Below, one piece after another: positions 42,192 to 51,905 of a stretch of 64,000 nt of DNA (position 1 is the stretch's first letter; every line of letters starts with the position of its first letter). The stretch spans positions 1 through 64,000 of the forward strand of contig JADGAV010000017.1 in NCBI GenBank assembly GCA_015231825.1, in the 5' to 3' direction. This DNA comes from SAR324 cluster bacterium (GTDB taxonomy: Bacteria; SAR324; NAC60-12). The position numbers and the translations under genes are program-made. A model generated the notes under the pieces. The model saw nothing but the letters and a program-made list of their open reading frames with translations. It did not search any database and was not told the origin of the DNA.

Positions 42192-43429
42192 ATGTCACCT
42201 CAATTGCTCCCTTCTATCTGCCCGATATTCCCCTTCAAAACGCTTGTCCAGGTCAATTTTTTTCTCAATCCTTAGGTCGCCCCTTCAATGACCAGGCTAT
42301 TTCCTTCCTCCACAAGCTATCCCGCCATCTTCTCGCCCATTCTGAAATCAACAAATATCCGGAACTGGTCGCACTTGCTTTTTGGCTCCGAAAGTCGAAC
42401 ATCAATAAAATATACCGAGACTTTCAAAAAATTCTGGGTGAGAACGAGATAGTCTCACCTCGAGGAGTAGCCTTTCATGTTTCTCCTTCCAATGTTGATG
42501 GTATATTCATCTATTCTTGGGCCCTTTCGTTGCTTAGCGGAAATATCAATATCATTCGAGTTTCCCAAAATCTCAGCGAACAGCAAAATTTCTTGTTTTC
42601 CGCCTTACAAACTATAATGCAATCGAACGATCATCACGATATCAAAAAAAGCAACATTGTGCTCACCTATCCTCATGATGCAGAAATCAGCAGTTTTTTT
42701 ACAGAACGATCGGATATTCGGATTTTATGGGGGGGAGATGAAACGGTGCAGCTTTTTCGCTCACTTCCTTCACAACCCACTACCAAAGATATCTCATTTG
42801 CAGACAAATCGTCTCACTGCATTATTGACTCAAAAACTTATAATTCCGTCAATCTCGAGAAAGCAAATGAAATTGCGCGATTATTTTACAATGATGCCTA
42901 CTGGTTCTCTCAAATGGCCTGTTCTTCTCCGCGAACTGTCTATTTTGTTGGTAACGTTGACGAGTGTCGGGTTTCCAGCGAACGCTTTTGGAGAAATTTG
43001 GCGGAAGAACTGCAGCGGCGCGAAACGGTCGACACCATGCCCAATGCAATGAATAAGTTCATCTTTCTCCATCGTTCTGTCTGCGAAGGATTAGCCATTT
43101 CCTCGCATTCCTCCCTAAATTACAATAAACCGACTGTTGTTCGGGTATCTGACGCCCACCATGTCAACATGGAAACGCACTGTGGAGGGGGATTTTTCTT
43201 TGAAACATTTTTGGAAGATCTGTCTCAATTGGGTCCATTGGTCCAGCCAAAGGACCAAACTCTCTCTTACTTTGGATTTGACAAAAGAAATCTCAGAAAT
43301 TTTGCGAGCAAACTCGGCAAAAGAGGACTCCACAGAATTGTTCCCATAGGACAATCGCTTGATTTTTCTACAACTTGGGATGGTTACGTATTGCTGACGG
43401 AATTAACTCAACGAATTTCCATTTTGTAA
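42188..43429 (+). CDS. LuxC-family acyl-CoA/acyl-protein reductase
   Basis: A 413-residue aldehyde-dehydrogenase-fold reductase of the LuxC family, which reduces an activated acyl group to the aldehyde with NADPH. The start ATG 42188 overlaps the LuxE stop as ATGA. SPRGVAFHVSPSNVDGIFIYSWALSLLSGN is the nucleotide-binding region, and the catalytic nucleophile is Cys245 in SQMACSSPRTVYFVG. No luxA, luxB or luxD lies in the window, so bioluminescence is not indicated. The end overlaps the convergent barrel gene by 27 bases. Confidence 0.88.
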   Translation: MNVTSIAPFYLPDIPLQNACPGQFFSQSLGRPFNDQAISFLHKLSRHLLAHSEINKYPELVALAFWLRKSNINKIYRDFQKILGENEIVSPRGVAFHVSPSNVDGIFIYSWALSLLSGNINIIRVSQNLSEQQNFLFSALQTIMQSNDHHDIKKSNIVLTYPHDAEISSFFTERSDIRILWGGDETVQLFRSLPSQPTTKDISFADKSSHCIIDSKTYNSVNLEKANEIARLFYNDAYWFSQMACSSPRTVYFVGNVDECRVSSERFWRNLAEELQRRETVDTMPNAMNKFIFLHRSVCEGLAISSHSSLNYNKPTVVRVSDAHHVNMETHCGGGFFFETFLEDLSQLGPLVQPKDQTLSYFGFDKRNLRNFASKLGKRGLHRIVPIGQSLDFSTTWDGYVLLTELTQRISIL

Positions 43430-44605
43430 TTTTTCCAAACGATGAAGCATGTGCAAGGCATCCAAATGAAACTTTGCCGCCCAATTTACATAAGTTGCCC
43501 GACAATATCCGCCAAAATGAAATGGAAAACTTCCTCTCACTCCGTAAGCGATTGGCAGCTTCAGGGCATCATAAGAAAACTGGGTCGAAATGACAAAATC
43601 AATCAATTTTTCTGCAAACGGCAAAAACCCTTCTGAACGCCCGCTCAATTCAAGACTTAGCATACAACATGCAAATTGGGCTGATCCTGTCAGGCAAGTC
43701 CAGCTCGAGCCGCCGCTCCAACCATTGGAAACTCTTCCCGGCAAAAAACCGGTCTTCGCATCCATGACATTGAGAGATCCTTTGAGAATTTTTACCGATT
43801 TTTCAATCAATTCCTGATTGTTGCTCAACAAACCCGTTTCAAGCAAACCCTGAGCCGTATACCCAAGTGCATGGGTGAGAGGAAAGTCGACTTCGGGCAC
43901 ATCAATTCCAGTCATGGTTGGCCACCCCATTTGGTCCACAGTGCCTGCATAATATAAGGCCGATCTCAGGGCGGCGTCCGCCAATTTTTCGTCATTCAAT
44001 ACCATTGCTATATCCATCATACCCCAGGAAACCATTGCATTGTGAGACAATTTACCATGAGAGGATGCATCGGATACCCCTTTTTCAAAGTAGCCTTCAG
44101 ACGACATACACTCCATTAACCAATACCCTGCCTTTGCTGCCGCATCTCTTATACGCGGAACGTTTTCAATGCGTAAAAGTTCTGCCCAACCCATTAAAAC
44201 CTGTCCGGTATTGAAAGCCACCGGCCGTCCCCCGCTGGGAGTTCCTCCTTCTTCACACAAAATGTCGACCTCCCATTCAGCCATACGCTTCGCACGTTCC
44301 AGAACTTCATGTTCACCAAAGAGATTATAGTGCCGAATCAGCGTCTGCATGATGTAACCGGTGGTTTCGGGGTAAGATTTCGTCCAGCCGAATATCATGG
44401 AGAATCCCCCTGAAACGCCTCCATCCTGGGTTGCATTCTGGGCATTGATCAACCATTGCAGGGTCCCTTTCATGGCCATTTCACGAGTTATGTTTTCTGT
44501 TTTTACCATTTTGTCAAGCAACAGCATTTTAGGAATCGACCATAACAATTTATGATAGTTTGACTTTGATGAAGTTTTGTATCGAAACAAAAGATTTTTT
44601 AACAT
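43403..44605 (-). CDS. Alpha/alpha-barrel (six-hairpin glycosidase-like) protein
   Basis: A 400-residue cytoplasmic-looking protein built of repeated helical hairpins: MKGTLQWLINAQNATQDGGVSGGFSM, SYPETTGYIMQTLIRHYNLFGE, AFNTGQVLMGWAELLRI, LTHALGYTAQGLLETGLLSNN and SSWTCLTGSAQFACCMLSLEL. Each hairpin has a small-residue turn with an aromatic, as in six-hairpin glycosidases and glucuronyl epimerase-like proteins found in polysaccharide loci. I cannot pick the catalytic acids. It is downstream of thrC on the same strand (140 bases) and converges on luxC, so a role in surface glycan metabolism is plausible but unproven. Confidence 0.68.
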   Translation of the reverse strand: MLKNLLFRYKTSSKSNYHKLLWSIPKMLLLDKMVKTENITREMAMKGTLQWLINAQNATQDGGVSGGFSMIFGWTKSYPETTGYIMQTLIRHYNLFGEHEVLERAKRMAEWEVDILCEEGGTPSGGRPVAFNTGQVLMGWAELLRIENVPRIRDAAAKAGYWLMECMSSEGYFEKGVSDASSHGKLSHNAMVSWGMMDIAMVLNDEKLADAALRSALYYAGTVDQMGWPTMTGIDVPEVDFPLTHALGYTAQGLLETGLLSNNQELIEKSVKILKGSLNVMDAKTGFLPGRVSNGWSGGSSWTCLTGSAQFACCMLSLELSGRSEGFLPFAEKLIDFVISTQFSYDALKLPIAYGVRGSFPFHFGGYCRATYVNWAAKFHLDALHMLHRLEKLQNGNSLS

Positions 44606-44745
44606 GGTTGTCCCTTAAAACCGAAATATTAAGTTTTAGTTAAAAACGGATGAAATATCGAAAGGAATTTTGGATAGTCGGGAAAAATCGATTGTACAAA
44701 TTTTTTAAAGCCTGGTCAGGAGGCCTTAGCTACTATTGTAAAAAC

Positions 44746-46128
44746 CTATTTCAAAGTTTGCACAATCTCACTTTTCACCGCTTCAGTTGTCGCTGGCAGG
44801 ATGCGTTTGCGAATTTGCTGCTTTTCCAAACTTGCCAATGACGGTGGCAAAGTCGGCATTACCTCAATAGCTGCCTTCACTGCATCACCAAACTTTGCAG
44901 GGTGAGCAGTTGCCAGGCAAATCGTAGGAAATTCCGATTTTTCTTGTTGAGCAATGCGAACTCCAACTGCCGTGTGGGGGTCTAGCACATACTGATATTT
45001 GTAATGATATTCACGAATCGTAGCCAGTGTTTCTTCTTCGGAAACTGCACCAGATGACATTTCTGCTTGAGCTTTTTCTAAGAGAACTCCTTTTACACTC
45101 AACATTCCTGTGGAGTGGAAAACCTCCATCCAGTCTTTCAATTGGATAGAATTCTCCCCGCTCAAATAATAGAGAAATCTCTCAAAATTGCTTGAAATCT
45201 GAATATCCATCGAAGGACTGAAGCTCGGTTTGACTCCATGCTGATGATATTCTCCCTTGCTGAAAAATCGATGCAATATATCATTTTGATTGGTCGCAGC
45301 TGTCAGCTTGGCGATGGGCAGTCCCATTTTCTTTGCATAATACCCAGCAAGAATATCCCCAAAATTTCCTGTCGGAACACAAAAATTAACAGGGCTTTCA
45401 CAATCCGGCTGCACCCTAAAATACGCGTAAAAATAATAAACAATTTGCGCTAAAATACGTGCCCAATTGATCGAATTGACCGCCCCCAAATGATATTTCT
45501 GTTTAAATTCGAGATTGTTAAACAAGTCCTTGACTATTCCCTGCGCATCGTCAAATGACCCTTCCACAGCAAGATTATGGATATTTGAATCGAGCACAGT
45601 GGTCATTTGAAGTTCTTGAATGGGACTGACCCGTCCATTGGGATACAGCATAAAGACTTCCACATTCTTTTTGCCCCGCAAACCATAAATTGCCGCGCTT
45701 CCTGTATCTCCCGAAGTTGCTCCTGCTATGGTTAAAAAACCATTATTTTTCTCTAGAAAATACTCGAACAAATTACCCAAAAACTGAAGTGCAATATCTT
45801 TGAAGGCAAAAGTAGGCCCATGAAAAAGTTCCGCAATATAGGAATTTCCAATTGAAACAACCGGGGTAATTTCAGGATGATTAAAAGAGGAATAGCTTCT
45901 TTGAATGAGTTCTTTCAGATCTGTCTGAGGGATCTCATCTTCTATGAAATGAGACATAAGCGTCCAACTCAATTCAGGGAAAGAATAGCGGCTCCATTTT
46001 TTAAAATTTTTTTGAACCTGGGGAATGCATTCTGGAACCAGCAGACCGCCATCATCGGCCAATCCCATCATTACGGCCTCTTCGAATGAAAGACCCTGAA
46101 TCATTCCGCGTGTGCTTTTATGTTTCAT
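44746..46128 (-). CDS. thrC: Threonine synthase
   Basis: Converts O-phosphohomoserine to threonine using pyridoxal phosphate. The PLP-lysine segment is FHGPTFAFKDIALQFLGN (around residue 110), and the phosphate-binding and substrate motifs TIAGATSGDTGSAAI and VPTGNFGDILAGYYAKKMG are present, with TATNQNDILHRFF. The N-terminal TRGMIQGLSFEEAVMMGLADDGGLLVPE is typical of the 450-500-residue proteobacterial class. At 460 residues it appears complete. The start is ATG 46128; no leader peptide was recognised upstream. Confidence 0.96.
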   Translation of the reverse strand: MKHKSTRGMIQGLSFEEAVMMGLADDGGLLVPECIPQVQKNFKKWSRYSFPELSWTLMSHFIEDEIPQTDLKELIQRSYSSFNHPEITPVVSIGNSYIAELFHGPTFAFKDIALQFLGNLFEYFLEKNNGFLTIAGATSGDTGSAAIYGLRGKKNVEVFMLYPNGRVSPIQELQMTTVLDSNIHNLAVEGSFDDAQGIVKDLFNNLEFKQKYHLGAVNSINWARILAQIVYYFYAYFRVQPDCESPVNFCVPTGNFGDILAGYYAKKMGLPIAKLTAATNQNDILHRFFSKGEYHQHGVKPSFSPSMDIQISSNFERFLYYLSGENSIQLKDWMEVFHSTGMLSVKGVLLEKAQAEMSSGAVSEEETLATIREYHYKYQYVLDPHTAVGVRIAQQEKSEFPTICLATAHPAKFGDAVKAAIEVMPTLPPSLASLEKQQIRKRILPATTEAVKSEIVQTLK

Positions 46129-46328
46129 TCAATACTATTTAATCAAGACAGGAGTGTGGAAATTTATCAACTTGATCTTTCTCTTTACAAATAGTGTGCT
46201 CAACTCAAAAGTCAGAGCGGTGAGTGAGGAAATATGAACTTTTGATTTCCTTCCCATAAAGGTCTATGGCCAATCTGCTCTTTCAAATCCATGTATTTCA
46301 ATTCAAAACCAAAGCTCTCACAAGGCCC

Positions 46329-46871
46329 ATGTCAGCTGCATTCCAGAAACTAACCTGCCTCTTATTTTTTTCTGTCTCAGCGAGTTGCCCAATCTATGCT
46401 GTATCATTACTTCCAGAGATTCAAGCCTACCATAGTTTGGGCAACCGAGACAGCAACTATAGCACACTAGCGGGCGGTCTTGCTATTCAATTATCGATCA
46501 GGCAGCTTGGCCCCGATCGCTGGCTGCATTTGCTTGGCTTGTTCAGTCCCGAGCAAGTAGGGTCTGCCAGAGGAAAAGCTGGAGGCTGGATATTTCATTC
46601 TGATGGAAAAGGAATAGAAATCGGAATTTACGATCAAAAGCGTTTAATAGGAGCTTTCAAAGGAGCAGCCGTATCCATCCGCCATTTGGAATGGGATGAG
46701 ACTCACTTAGGCAATAAAATCGGAAAGATCTCCTCCGATGTGATTCACCTGGGATGGACAGCCGGGTCTACACTCATGTTTCTCATGGGAGTGGATCTCG
46801 CTACCCTCAGTACCCCTGAAGGAACTTTAACAGAACTGCAATTCGCTCTCGGGGGCCGTATCGCCTTTTGA
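46329..46871 (+). CDS. Small exported protein of unknown function
   Basis: I favour ATG 46329, which gives a 180-residue protein starting with a signal peptide (SAAFQKLTCLLFFSVSASCPIYA). ATG 46266 in the same frame adds 21 residues before it and cannot be excluded. The mature part is rich in Gly and beta-type segments (LAGGLAIQLSIRQLG, GGWIFHSDGKGIEIGIYDQKRLIGAFKGAAVSI, LTELQFALGGRIAF) and ends in Phe, suggesting a small outer-membrane barrel or secreted beta protein. It is divergent from thrC and convergent with the coiled-coil gene. Confidence 0.6.
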   Translation: MSAAFQKLTCLLFFSVSASCPIYAVSLLPEIQAYHSLGNRDSNYSTLAGGLAIQLSIRQLGPDRWLHLLGLFSPEQVGSARGKAGGWIFHSDGKGIEIGIYDQKRLIGAFKGAAVSIRHLEWDETHLGNKIGKISSDVIHLGWTAGSTLMFLMGVDLATLSTPEGTLTELQFALGGRIAF

Positions 46872-46884
46872 ATCAAAATTGTTA

Positions 46885-49356
46885 TCAGGCTAAAAAAGGC
46901 ACCAATGCATGCAGTTTTTCTTTGTCATCGTCAGTGACAATATGATCCATCTTCATTAAATTGACGATCTCCATATTTTCTTCTGGATTGAGGACTGTCG
47001 TTTCTTCGTACCCCAACATCATCTGCAGCAATCGTTTGAATATCACTTTGGGCGTTTCCAGGTATTTTGTCGAAATTTTCAAATAAAGTTCGACTCCCAA
47101 TAGCTTTTCGATTTTTTTTGTTTCCTTGTTGTAAGGAATCTGAACCCCATTGGCATCAAAGTATCCGTGGGGTAGAAACTTTACTTTGACAAAACTTAGA
47201 AAAAAATCCATGGCCGACTGACTTTCAGAAAGCTCTGCCATCCACAACAATTCAGTGAATGGAGACTCAGGATCATATTCCAGTTCGAGTCGTTCCAGGA
47301 AATTAAAAAAGGCATGAGGACGCTCTATTACCTCCAATATCGAGAGAAGGCGTTCACTTCCAATAGTTTTACAAGCTTTTTTCAAATCATCCATTGTTTG
47401 CGGCAAAAATGGATCAAATACGCTTGAGGCTTTTTTCTGAACCTTTTTTTCTGGAATCGGCAGATCCGACGGCAAAGATTTTTTCTGCGGAACAACAATA
47501 TCCTGATGCTCCAATGATTCTTCAGGTTTCATGTCTTCTTCAGAGGTTTCCTTAATTTTTCCCTGAGAGACCTGTTTTGTTTCAACAGCTTTTTGTTCCT
47601 TCAATTTCTCCTGGATATTTCTTTCTTCAATTCTCTTTTTTACAGGTGCAATATAGGCATTGAATTCCTCTTCAAAACGACGTTCCTCCTTGAGACCGAC
47701 GAGCAAAATGTCTTCAATATACCAATGCAGATATTGGACAGACATCCAAAGGTCCTGCAACTTTTTAGGAGAACTCTGACCCTTGGATTTCAATATTTTC
47801 AAAATTTGCTCCGCATTCAGCTTAGCTTCTTCTTCTGTAGAAGCACTGAAATCGATTTGCTGATAGGCAGAGTCAACTGTTTTCAATTCTTTAACCAGTA
47901 GTTCAAAATTGTAACTGATGTTGTGAAGATAGATCGCTGCAGTCGATAGCTCAGCCCGATCCTCATAGGCTTCTTTTAAAAATTGTTGAATCATTGAAGG
48001 AGAAAGCTTTTCTTCTTTTGAAGTTTGCTCCATTTTCGCCAATAACTTGTGATCATATTTCGTGATTGCCTTTTTGGCTTCTTCCAATTCTTTGAACGCC
48101 GAAAAAATAACATCTTCCACCGCTTTTTGAAAAAGGGTTGCTTTCTTGAGAGCCAGCTGCAATTGTTGAGAATCTGCCTTTCGGGCTTCTGCAAATTTGA
48201 TGCTTTTTGAAAGTAAATTGTGAGCCGTTTCAATGGCACGCGGGAGAAATTGAGGGGTCAATTCACTTTTTAAAGAGAGTTGGTATATTTTTCCGAAAGA
48301 TATTGAAAGATTGGCCAAAACCGAACTGACAGCGAGCAGACTTTGATTGATACGAGAAAAGTTATTGGAAAAAAAGTCCAATTGCTTCTTTTCGAACTGG
48401 ATCACTTTAGCAAATTCTTGCACGGCTGAAAGAGCGGAATGATTGTTGAGGGAAGTTTGAAGATGATGCTGTCGCTCCAGCAAAACTCTCGAAGCTTCCA
48501 ACTGTATGTGAATCGTGCTCATCCGTGCATGCAGATCATTGGTAGTGGTCTCGCTGAAATGCAGAGCATCTTTCAGTATCAGAGAATCCGTGTTTGAGCG
48601 ATAGCGTTGAATCTTATTTTCAAGATGATGCAGTTCCTTCAAGATTTGATCGATTCCTTCAATATTTAAGGATTTGAGAATATTATTAGTTGCTTTTCGA
48701 TCAATGTGGAGTCTATCGATTAGTCTATGAAAGTCACTTGCCTGTTTGAAGTACCGATTAATAATTTTCAGCTCTTCCTGAGAGTGCTGATGGGAAAGCG
48801 TTTCCAGATTTTTAAATTTCAGTATTGACGCAGCCAGAGGAGCAATCTTTTCATACATTTTATGGACGATCGGTTTGAGCTGCTGATTGTGAGTGAGCGT
48901 ATAGGGGACATAAACTGGAGCCACCTGCTGAGTAAACGCCTGGTGAATCTCCCGAATTTTCTTCCAGGATAGTACGACTGATTGCTGCAGCCGAAATCCA
49001 CGAGGTTCATAATCGTAGAATCCATTTTCAATGGATAAATTGATGCAAAACGATAAATTCCGAATCGTATGCATTATTTGAAGAAACTGTTCTCTGTAAA
49101 GTTGAAAATGATGCTCACTTCGACAATTTTCAATCAATTGGCTAAACATTCGATTGACTTCTGCTAATCCTTGCAGCACATTAGTCTGGACATCGTGTGG
49201 CAGGATCAGTTGGTTTTCTTTTTTCAGAAGGCTTTTGACAAATAAATTGGTCTGCTGAACTTCTTTCTGAGCTTCCTGAACAGGAAAAGGTAATTTCCTC
49301 TGCCCCTGAACATTTGTCTGCAGCTGTCGCAAGCTGTTAAGAATTTTATCCACCAA
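46885..49356 (-). CDS. Long coiled-coil protein of unknown function
   Basis: An 823-residue, mostly helical protein without signal peptide or membrane segment. Heptad-like charged helices cover about 90-560 (for example the run LEEAKKAITKYDHKLLAKMEQ). A Lys/Glu/Pro-rich linker follows at about 570-650, then a globular C-terminal part (about 655-823) beginning DPFLPQTMDDLKKACKTIG. The start is TTG 49356 or GTG 49353, both preceded by AGAGG. I do not recognise the family. It may be a cytoskeletal or scaffold protein. Confidence 0.7.
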   Translation of the reverse strand: MVDKILNSLRQLQTNVQGQRKLPFPVQEAQKEVQQTNLFVKSLLKKENQLILPHDVQTNVLQGLAEVNRMFSQLIENCRSEHHFQLYREQFLQIMHTIRNLSFCINLSIENGFYDYEPRGFRLQQSVVLSWKKIREIHQAFTQQVAPVYVPYTLTHNQQLKPIVHKMYEKIAPLAASILKFKNLETLSHQHSQEELKIINRYFKQASDFHRLIDRLHIDRKATNNILKSLNIEGIDQILKELHHLENKIQRYRSNTDSLILKDALHFSETTTNDLHARMSTIHIQLEASRVLLERQHHLQTSLNNHSALSAVQEFAKVIQFEKKQLDFFSNNFSRINQSLLAVSSVLANLSISFGKIYQLSLKSELTPQFLPRAIETAHNLLSKSIKFAEARKADSQQLQLALKKATLFQKAVEDVIFSAFKELEEAKKAITKYDHKLLAKMEQTSKEEKLSPSMIQQFLKEAYEDRAELSTAAIYLHNISYNFELLVKELKTVDSAYQQIDFSASTEEEAKLNAEQILKILKSKGQSSPKKLQDLWMSVQYLHWYIEDILLVGLKEERRFEEEFNAYIAPVKKRIEERNIQEKLKEQKAVETKQVSQGKIKETSEEDMKPEESLEHQDIVVPQKKSLPSDLPIPEKKVQKKASSVFDPFLPQTMDDLKKACKTIGSERLLSILEVIERPHAFFNFLERLELEYDPESPFTELLWMAELSESQSAMDFFLSFVKVKFLPHGYFDANGVQIPYNKETKKIEKLLGVELYLKISTKYLETPKVIFKRLLQMMLGYEETTVLNPEENMEIVNLMKMDHIVTDDDKEKLHALVPFLA

Positions 49357-49358
49357 GG

Positions 49359-49387
49359 TTTACCTCTCTTTCAGAAAGGTGTATAAA
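49359..49387 (+). promoter_or_regulatory. Possible dxs promoter
   Basis: TTTACC (49359-49364) and TATAAA (49382-49387) are separated by 17 bases, and the predicted start would be about 60 bases before the dxs ATG. The -10 matches five of six consensus positions, the -35 four of six. Confidence 0.4.
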
Positions 49388-49455
49388 ATGATCTGCAAAG
49401 AAATTCAATATCCCCACTGGTTTTGAACTCAACTGAATGTATCTTTTTTTAACTT

Positions 49456-51411
49456 ATGCAAAAGAACTTACTAGACTCTATCATTCATCCTCACCAAATT
49501 CATCATTTAACTCTTGAGGAATTAAATCAGTTGGCCCAGGAATGTCGTCAGCGGATTATAGAGGTAACCAGCAAAACAGGCGGTCATTTGGCTTCATCGC
49601 TAGGATCTATTGAAATTACGATTGCTCTTTTCAAACTCTTCGATTTTAGAACAGACCGAATTGTCTGGGATGTCGGTCATCAAGCCTATGCCCACAAATT
49701 ACTGACCGGAAGGAACGCTCGCTTTGAAACCCTAACGCAAAGAGGAGGAATAAAAAAGTTTCTTTCCCCTTCAGAAAGTTCCTTCGATCATTTTGGTGCA
49801 GGTCATGCCTCAACCTCTCTTTCAGCCGTGTTAGGTATGGCCGTTGGTCGCGATTTAAACCACCAGAAGCACCATACCATTGCTGTCATTGGAGATGGTG
49901 GACTTACAGGAGGATTAGCTTTTGAAGCCCTCAACCACAACGGTTACCTGGGCAAAAACATGATCATGATTCTGAGCGACAATGGCATGAGCATCGATCC
50001 CAACGTTGGTGCCTTATCAAAAGTCATCACGAGGGTAACTTCTTCAAAATCATTCAATCGTCTGCGTGATGAGGCTTACGAACTGGCTGGAAAAGTTCCT
50101 TTCAGTGAAATTGTTCGTGCCGGTTTCCACAAAATCGAATCATCTTTAAAAGCGTTCCTCATTCCAGGGATGCTCTTCGAACAACTGGGATGGCGCTATT
50201 TCGGACCTGTTGATGGACACAGCATCCCGGATTTACTTGAAATTCTCAGTCATGCCAAAGATATAAAAGGCCCCATCGTCATTCACGCACTGACTCAAAA
50301 AGGAAAAGGCTATTCCTTTGCAGAAAATGATGCCTTCAAATATCACGGTGTCACTCCTTTTGTGGCTGAAAGTGGTGAATTCATTAAAAAAGCGAGCACA
50401 AACCCCGACGAAATGAGCTATTCTAAAGTTTTTGGGAAAAAACTGGAAGAACTGATGGATCGGGACCCGAAGGTCATCGGGATCAGCCCTGCCATGCTGA
50501 GCGGTTCCGAAATTTTTCACTTGCTTGACAAATACCCGGACAGAATTTTTGATGTTGGTATTGCTGAAGGCCATTCAGTGACATTTGCAGCAGGGATTGC
50601 AACCACTGGTCTTAAACCTTTTGTTGTGATTTATTCCACCTTCCTGCAACGTGCAATCGATCATGTTCTTCACGATGTTGCCATCCAAAAACTGCCTGTG
50701 CGTTTTATGATTGATCGCGGCGGTTTAGTAGGTCCGGATGGTCCCACCCATCAAGGAGTTTATGATTTAACGTACCTGCGCATGATCCCTGGAATGATGA
50801 TCATGGCTCCTAAAAACGGGGCGGAATTGAAATCGATGATCGAATTTGCCTATCAATATGAAGATGGACCTTGTGCTATCCGCTACCCGAGAGGAAACAC
50901 TGAACAATCGAATGATTCTGAGAAAGTGTCAATCGAGAAAGGAAAAGCAGAAATCCTGCAGGATGGTCACGACATCGCACTTTTTGCAATTGGAATTATG
51001 GTTAAAACAGCATCGGCCGTAGCTAAACTTCTTGAAAAAAGGGGCTTTTCGGTTGCAGTCATCAATGCTCGTTTTGTAAAACCTCTCGATACTGATGTGA
51101 TTCGCAAATATGGATCAAAGGCCGAACTCATTGTCTCCTTTGAGGAAAACACCATCCACGGGGGCTTTGGCAGTGCAATTCTCGAAAAGTTAAGTGAGCA
51201 CAGTCTTCGTCCTTTGACTTTAACATTCGGAATCCCGGATCAATTCATCACACAAGGAAGTCCTGATCAACAAAGAGAAGACGCGGGTCTGAGTGTAACA
51301 CTAGTGCTCGAAGCGATCCTAAAAAAATTGGAAAATTCTACACAAAAAACTAAATTGCCGCGGCGTTCCCAAAAACAAAAAAATGTATCTGCCGGCAACA
51401 TAAAAACCTAG
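49456..51411 (+). CDS. dxs: 1-deoxy-D-xylulose-5-phosphate synthase
   Basis: First enzyme of the MEP isoprenoid pathway: condenses pyruvate and glyceraldehyde-3-phosphate using thiamine diphosphate. Family blocks: SKTGGHLASSLGSIEITIAL, VWDVGHQAYAHKLLTGR, GAGHASTSLSAVLGMA, the TPP loop GDGGLTGGLAFEALNH, FGPVDGHS, GIAEGHSVTFAAGIA and DRGGLVGPDGPTHQGVYD. At 651 residues it is slightly long because of a basic tail (about 625-651). It begins a long plus-strand run of housekeeping genes. Confidence 0.97.
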   Translation: MQKNLLDSIIHPHQIHHLTLEELNQLAQECRQRIIEVTSKTGGHLASSLGSIEITIALFKLFDFRTDRIVWDVGHQAYAHKLLTGRNARFETLTQRGGIKKFLSPSESSFDHFGAGHASTSLSAVLGMAVGRDLNHQKHHTIAVIGDGGLTGGLAFEALNHNGYLGKNMIMILSDNGMSIDPNVGALSKVITRVTSSKSFNRLRDEAYELAGKVPFSEIVRAGFHKIESSLKAFLIPGMLFEQLGWRYFGPVDGHSIPDLLEILSHAKDIKGPIVIHALTQKGKGYSFAENDAFKYHGVTPFVAESGEFIKKASTNPDEMSYSKVFGKKLEELMDRDPKVIGISPAMLSGSEIFHLLDKYPDRIFDVGIAEGHSVTFAAGIATTGLKPFVVIYSTFLQRAIDHVLHDVAIQKLPVRFMIDRGGLVGPDGPTHQGVYDLTYLRMIPGMMIMAPKNGAELKSMIEFAYQYEDGPCAIRYPRGNTEQSNDSEKVSIEKGKAEILQDGHDIALFAIGIMVKTASAVAKLLEKRGFSVAVINARFVKPLDTDVIRKYGSKAELIVSFEENTIHGGFGSAILEKLSEHSLRPLTLTFGIPDQFITQGSPDQQREDAGLSVTLVLEAILKKLENSTQKTKLPRRSQKQKNVSAGNIKT

Positions 51412-51538
51412 GATCCTCCACTTCTCAATTATCTTAGCAAACTTGGATTTACTTTTTTTCCAAATATTGATACTCCATGTATCTTCTATCATTCACCATT
51501 TGTCAATCCTAACTTCATATTTCATAGGGAAGTGAACC

Positions 51539-51847
51539 ATGTCTGAAGAATTACTAAATACGCTAGAAGAGAAAGTCCAAAACGCGGTAGAAATGATTGA
51601 ACTTCTTAAATCGGAACTGGAAGACGCAGGACCTTTGAGAGCACAAATTGCAGAATTGACTGAAGAAAACAATTCCCTGAAAGAGGCCCGCTCTCAATGG
51701 GAAGAAAAATTGACAAGTTTGATCGGAAAATTTGAGCAATTGGAAGAAACTAGCGGGAATGATGCAGATGACGATCATGACGACATCGAGTCTGACGACG
51801 ATGGTGACTCAGATGCTGGTTCTGGAGAACACAGTTATTCTTCCTGA
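51539..51847 (+). CDS. Small coiled-coil protein, ZapB-like in form
   Basis: A 102-residue protein. Residues 1-70 are an amphipathic coiled coil (LEEKVQNAVEMIELLKSELE, then IAELTEENNSLKEARSQWEEKLTSLIGKFEQLEE), and the remainder is a very acidic, low-complexity Asp/Ser tail. Size and heptads resemble the divisome protein ZapB, which however lacks such a tail; the resemblance may be only structural. GGGAAG lies seven bases before the ATG. It is between dxs and a TPR gene. Confidence 0.6.
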   Translation: MSEELLNTLEEKVQNAVEMIELLKSELEDAGPLRAQIAELTEENNSLKEARSQWEEKLTSLIGKFEQLEETSGNDADDDHDDIESDDDGDSDAGSGEHSYSS

Positions 51848-51905
51848 TGTGCCTCATATTTGCTAAATTGAAAAAATCACCTTTAATGGAGGCCCTGGTC
51901 GTTTC

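Noticed and set aside
38669..43429. Bioluminescence (lux) operon
   Set aside because: LuxC- and LuxE-like proteins are present, but luxA, luxB and luxD are absent and ACP, SDR and an ANL ligase take their place.
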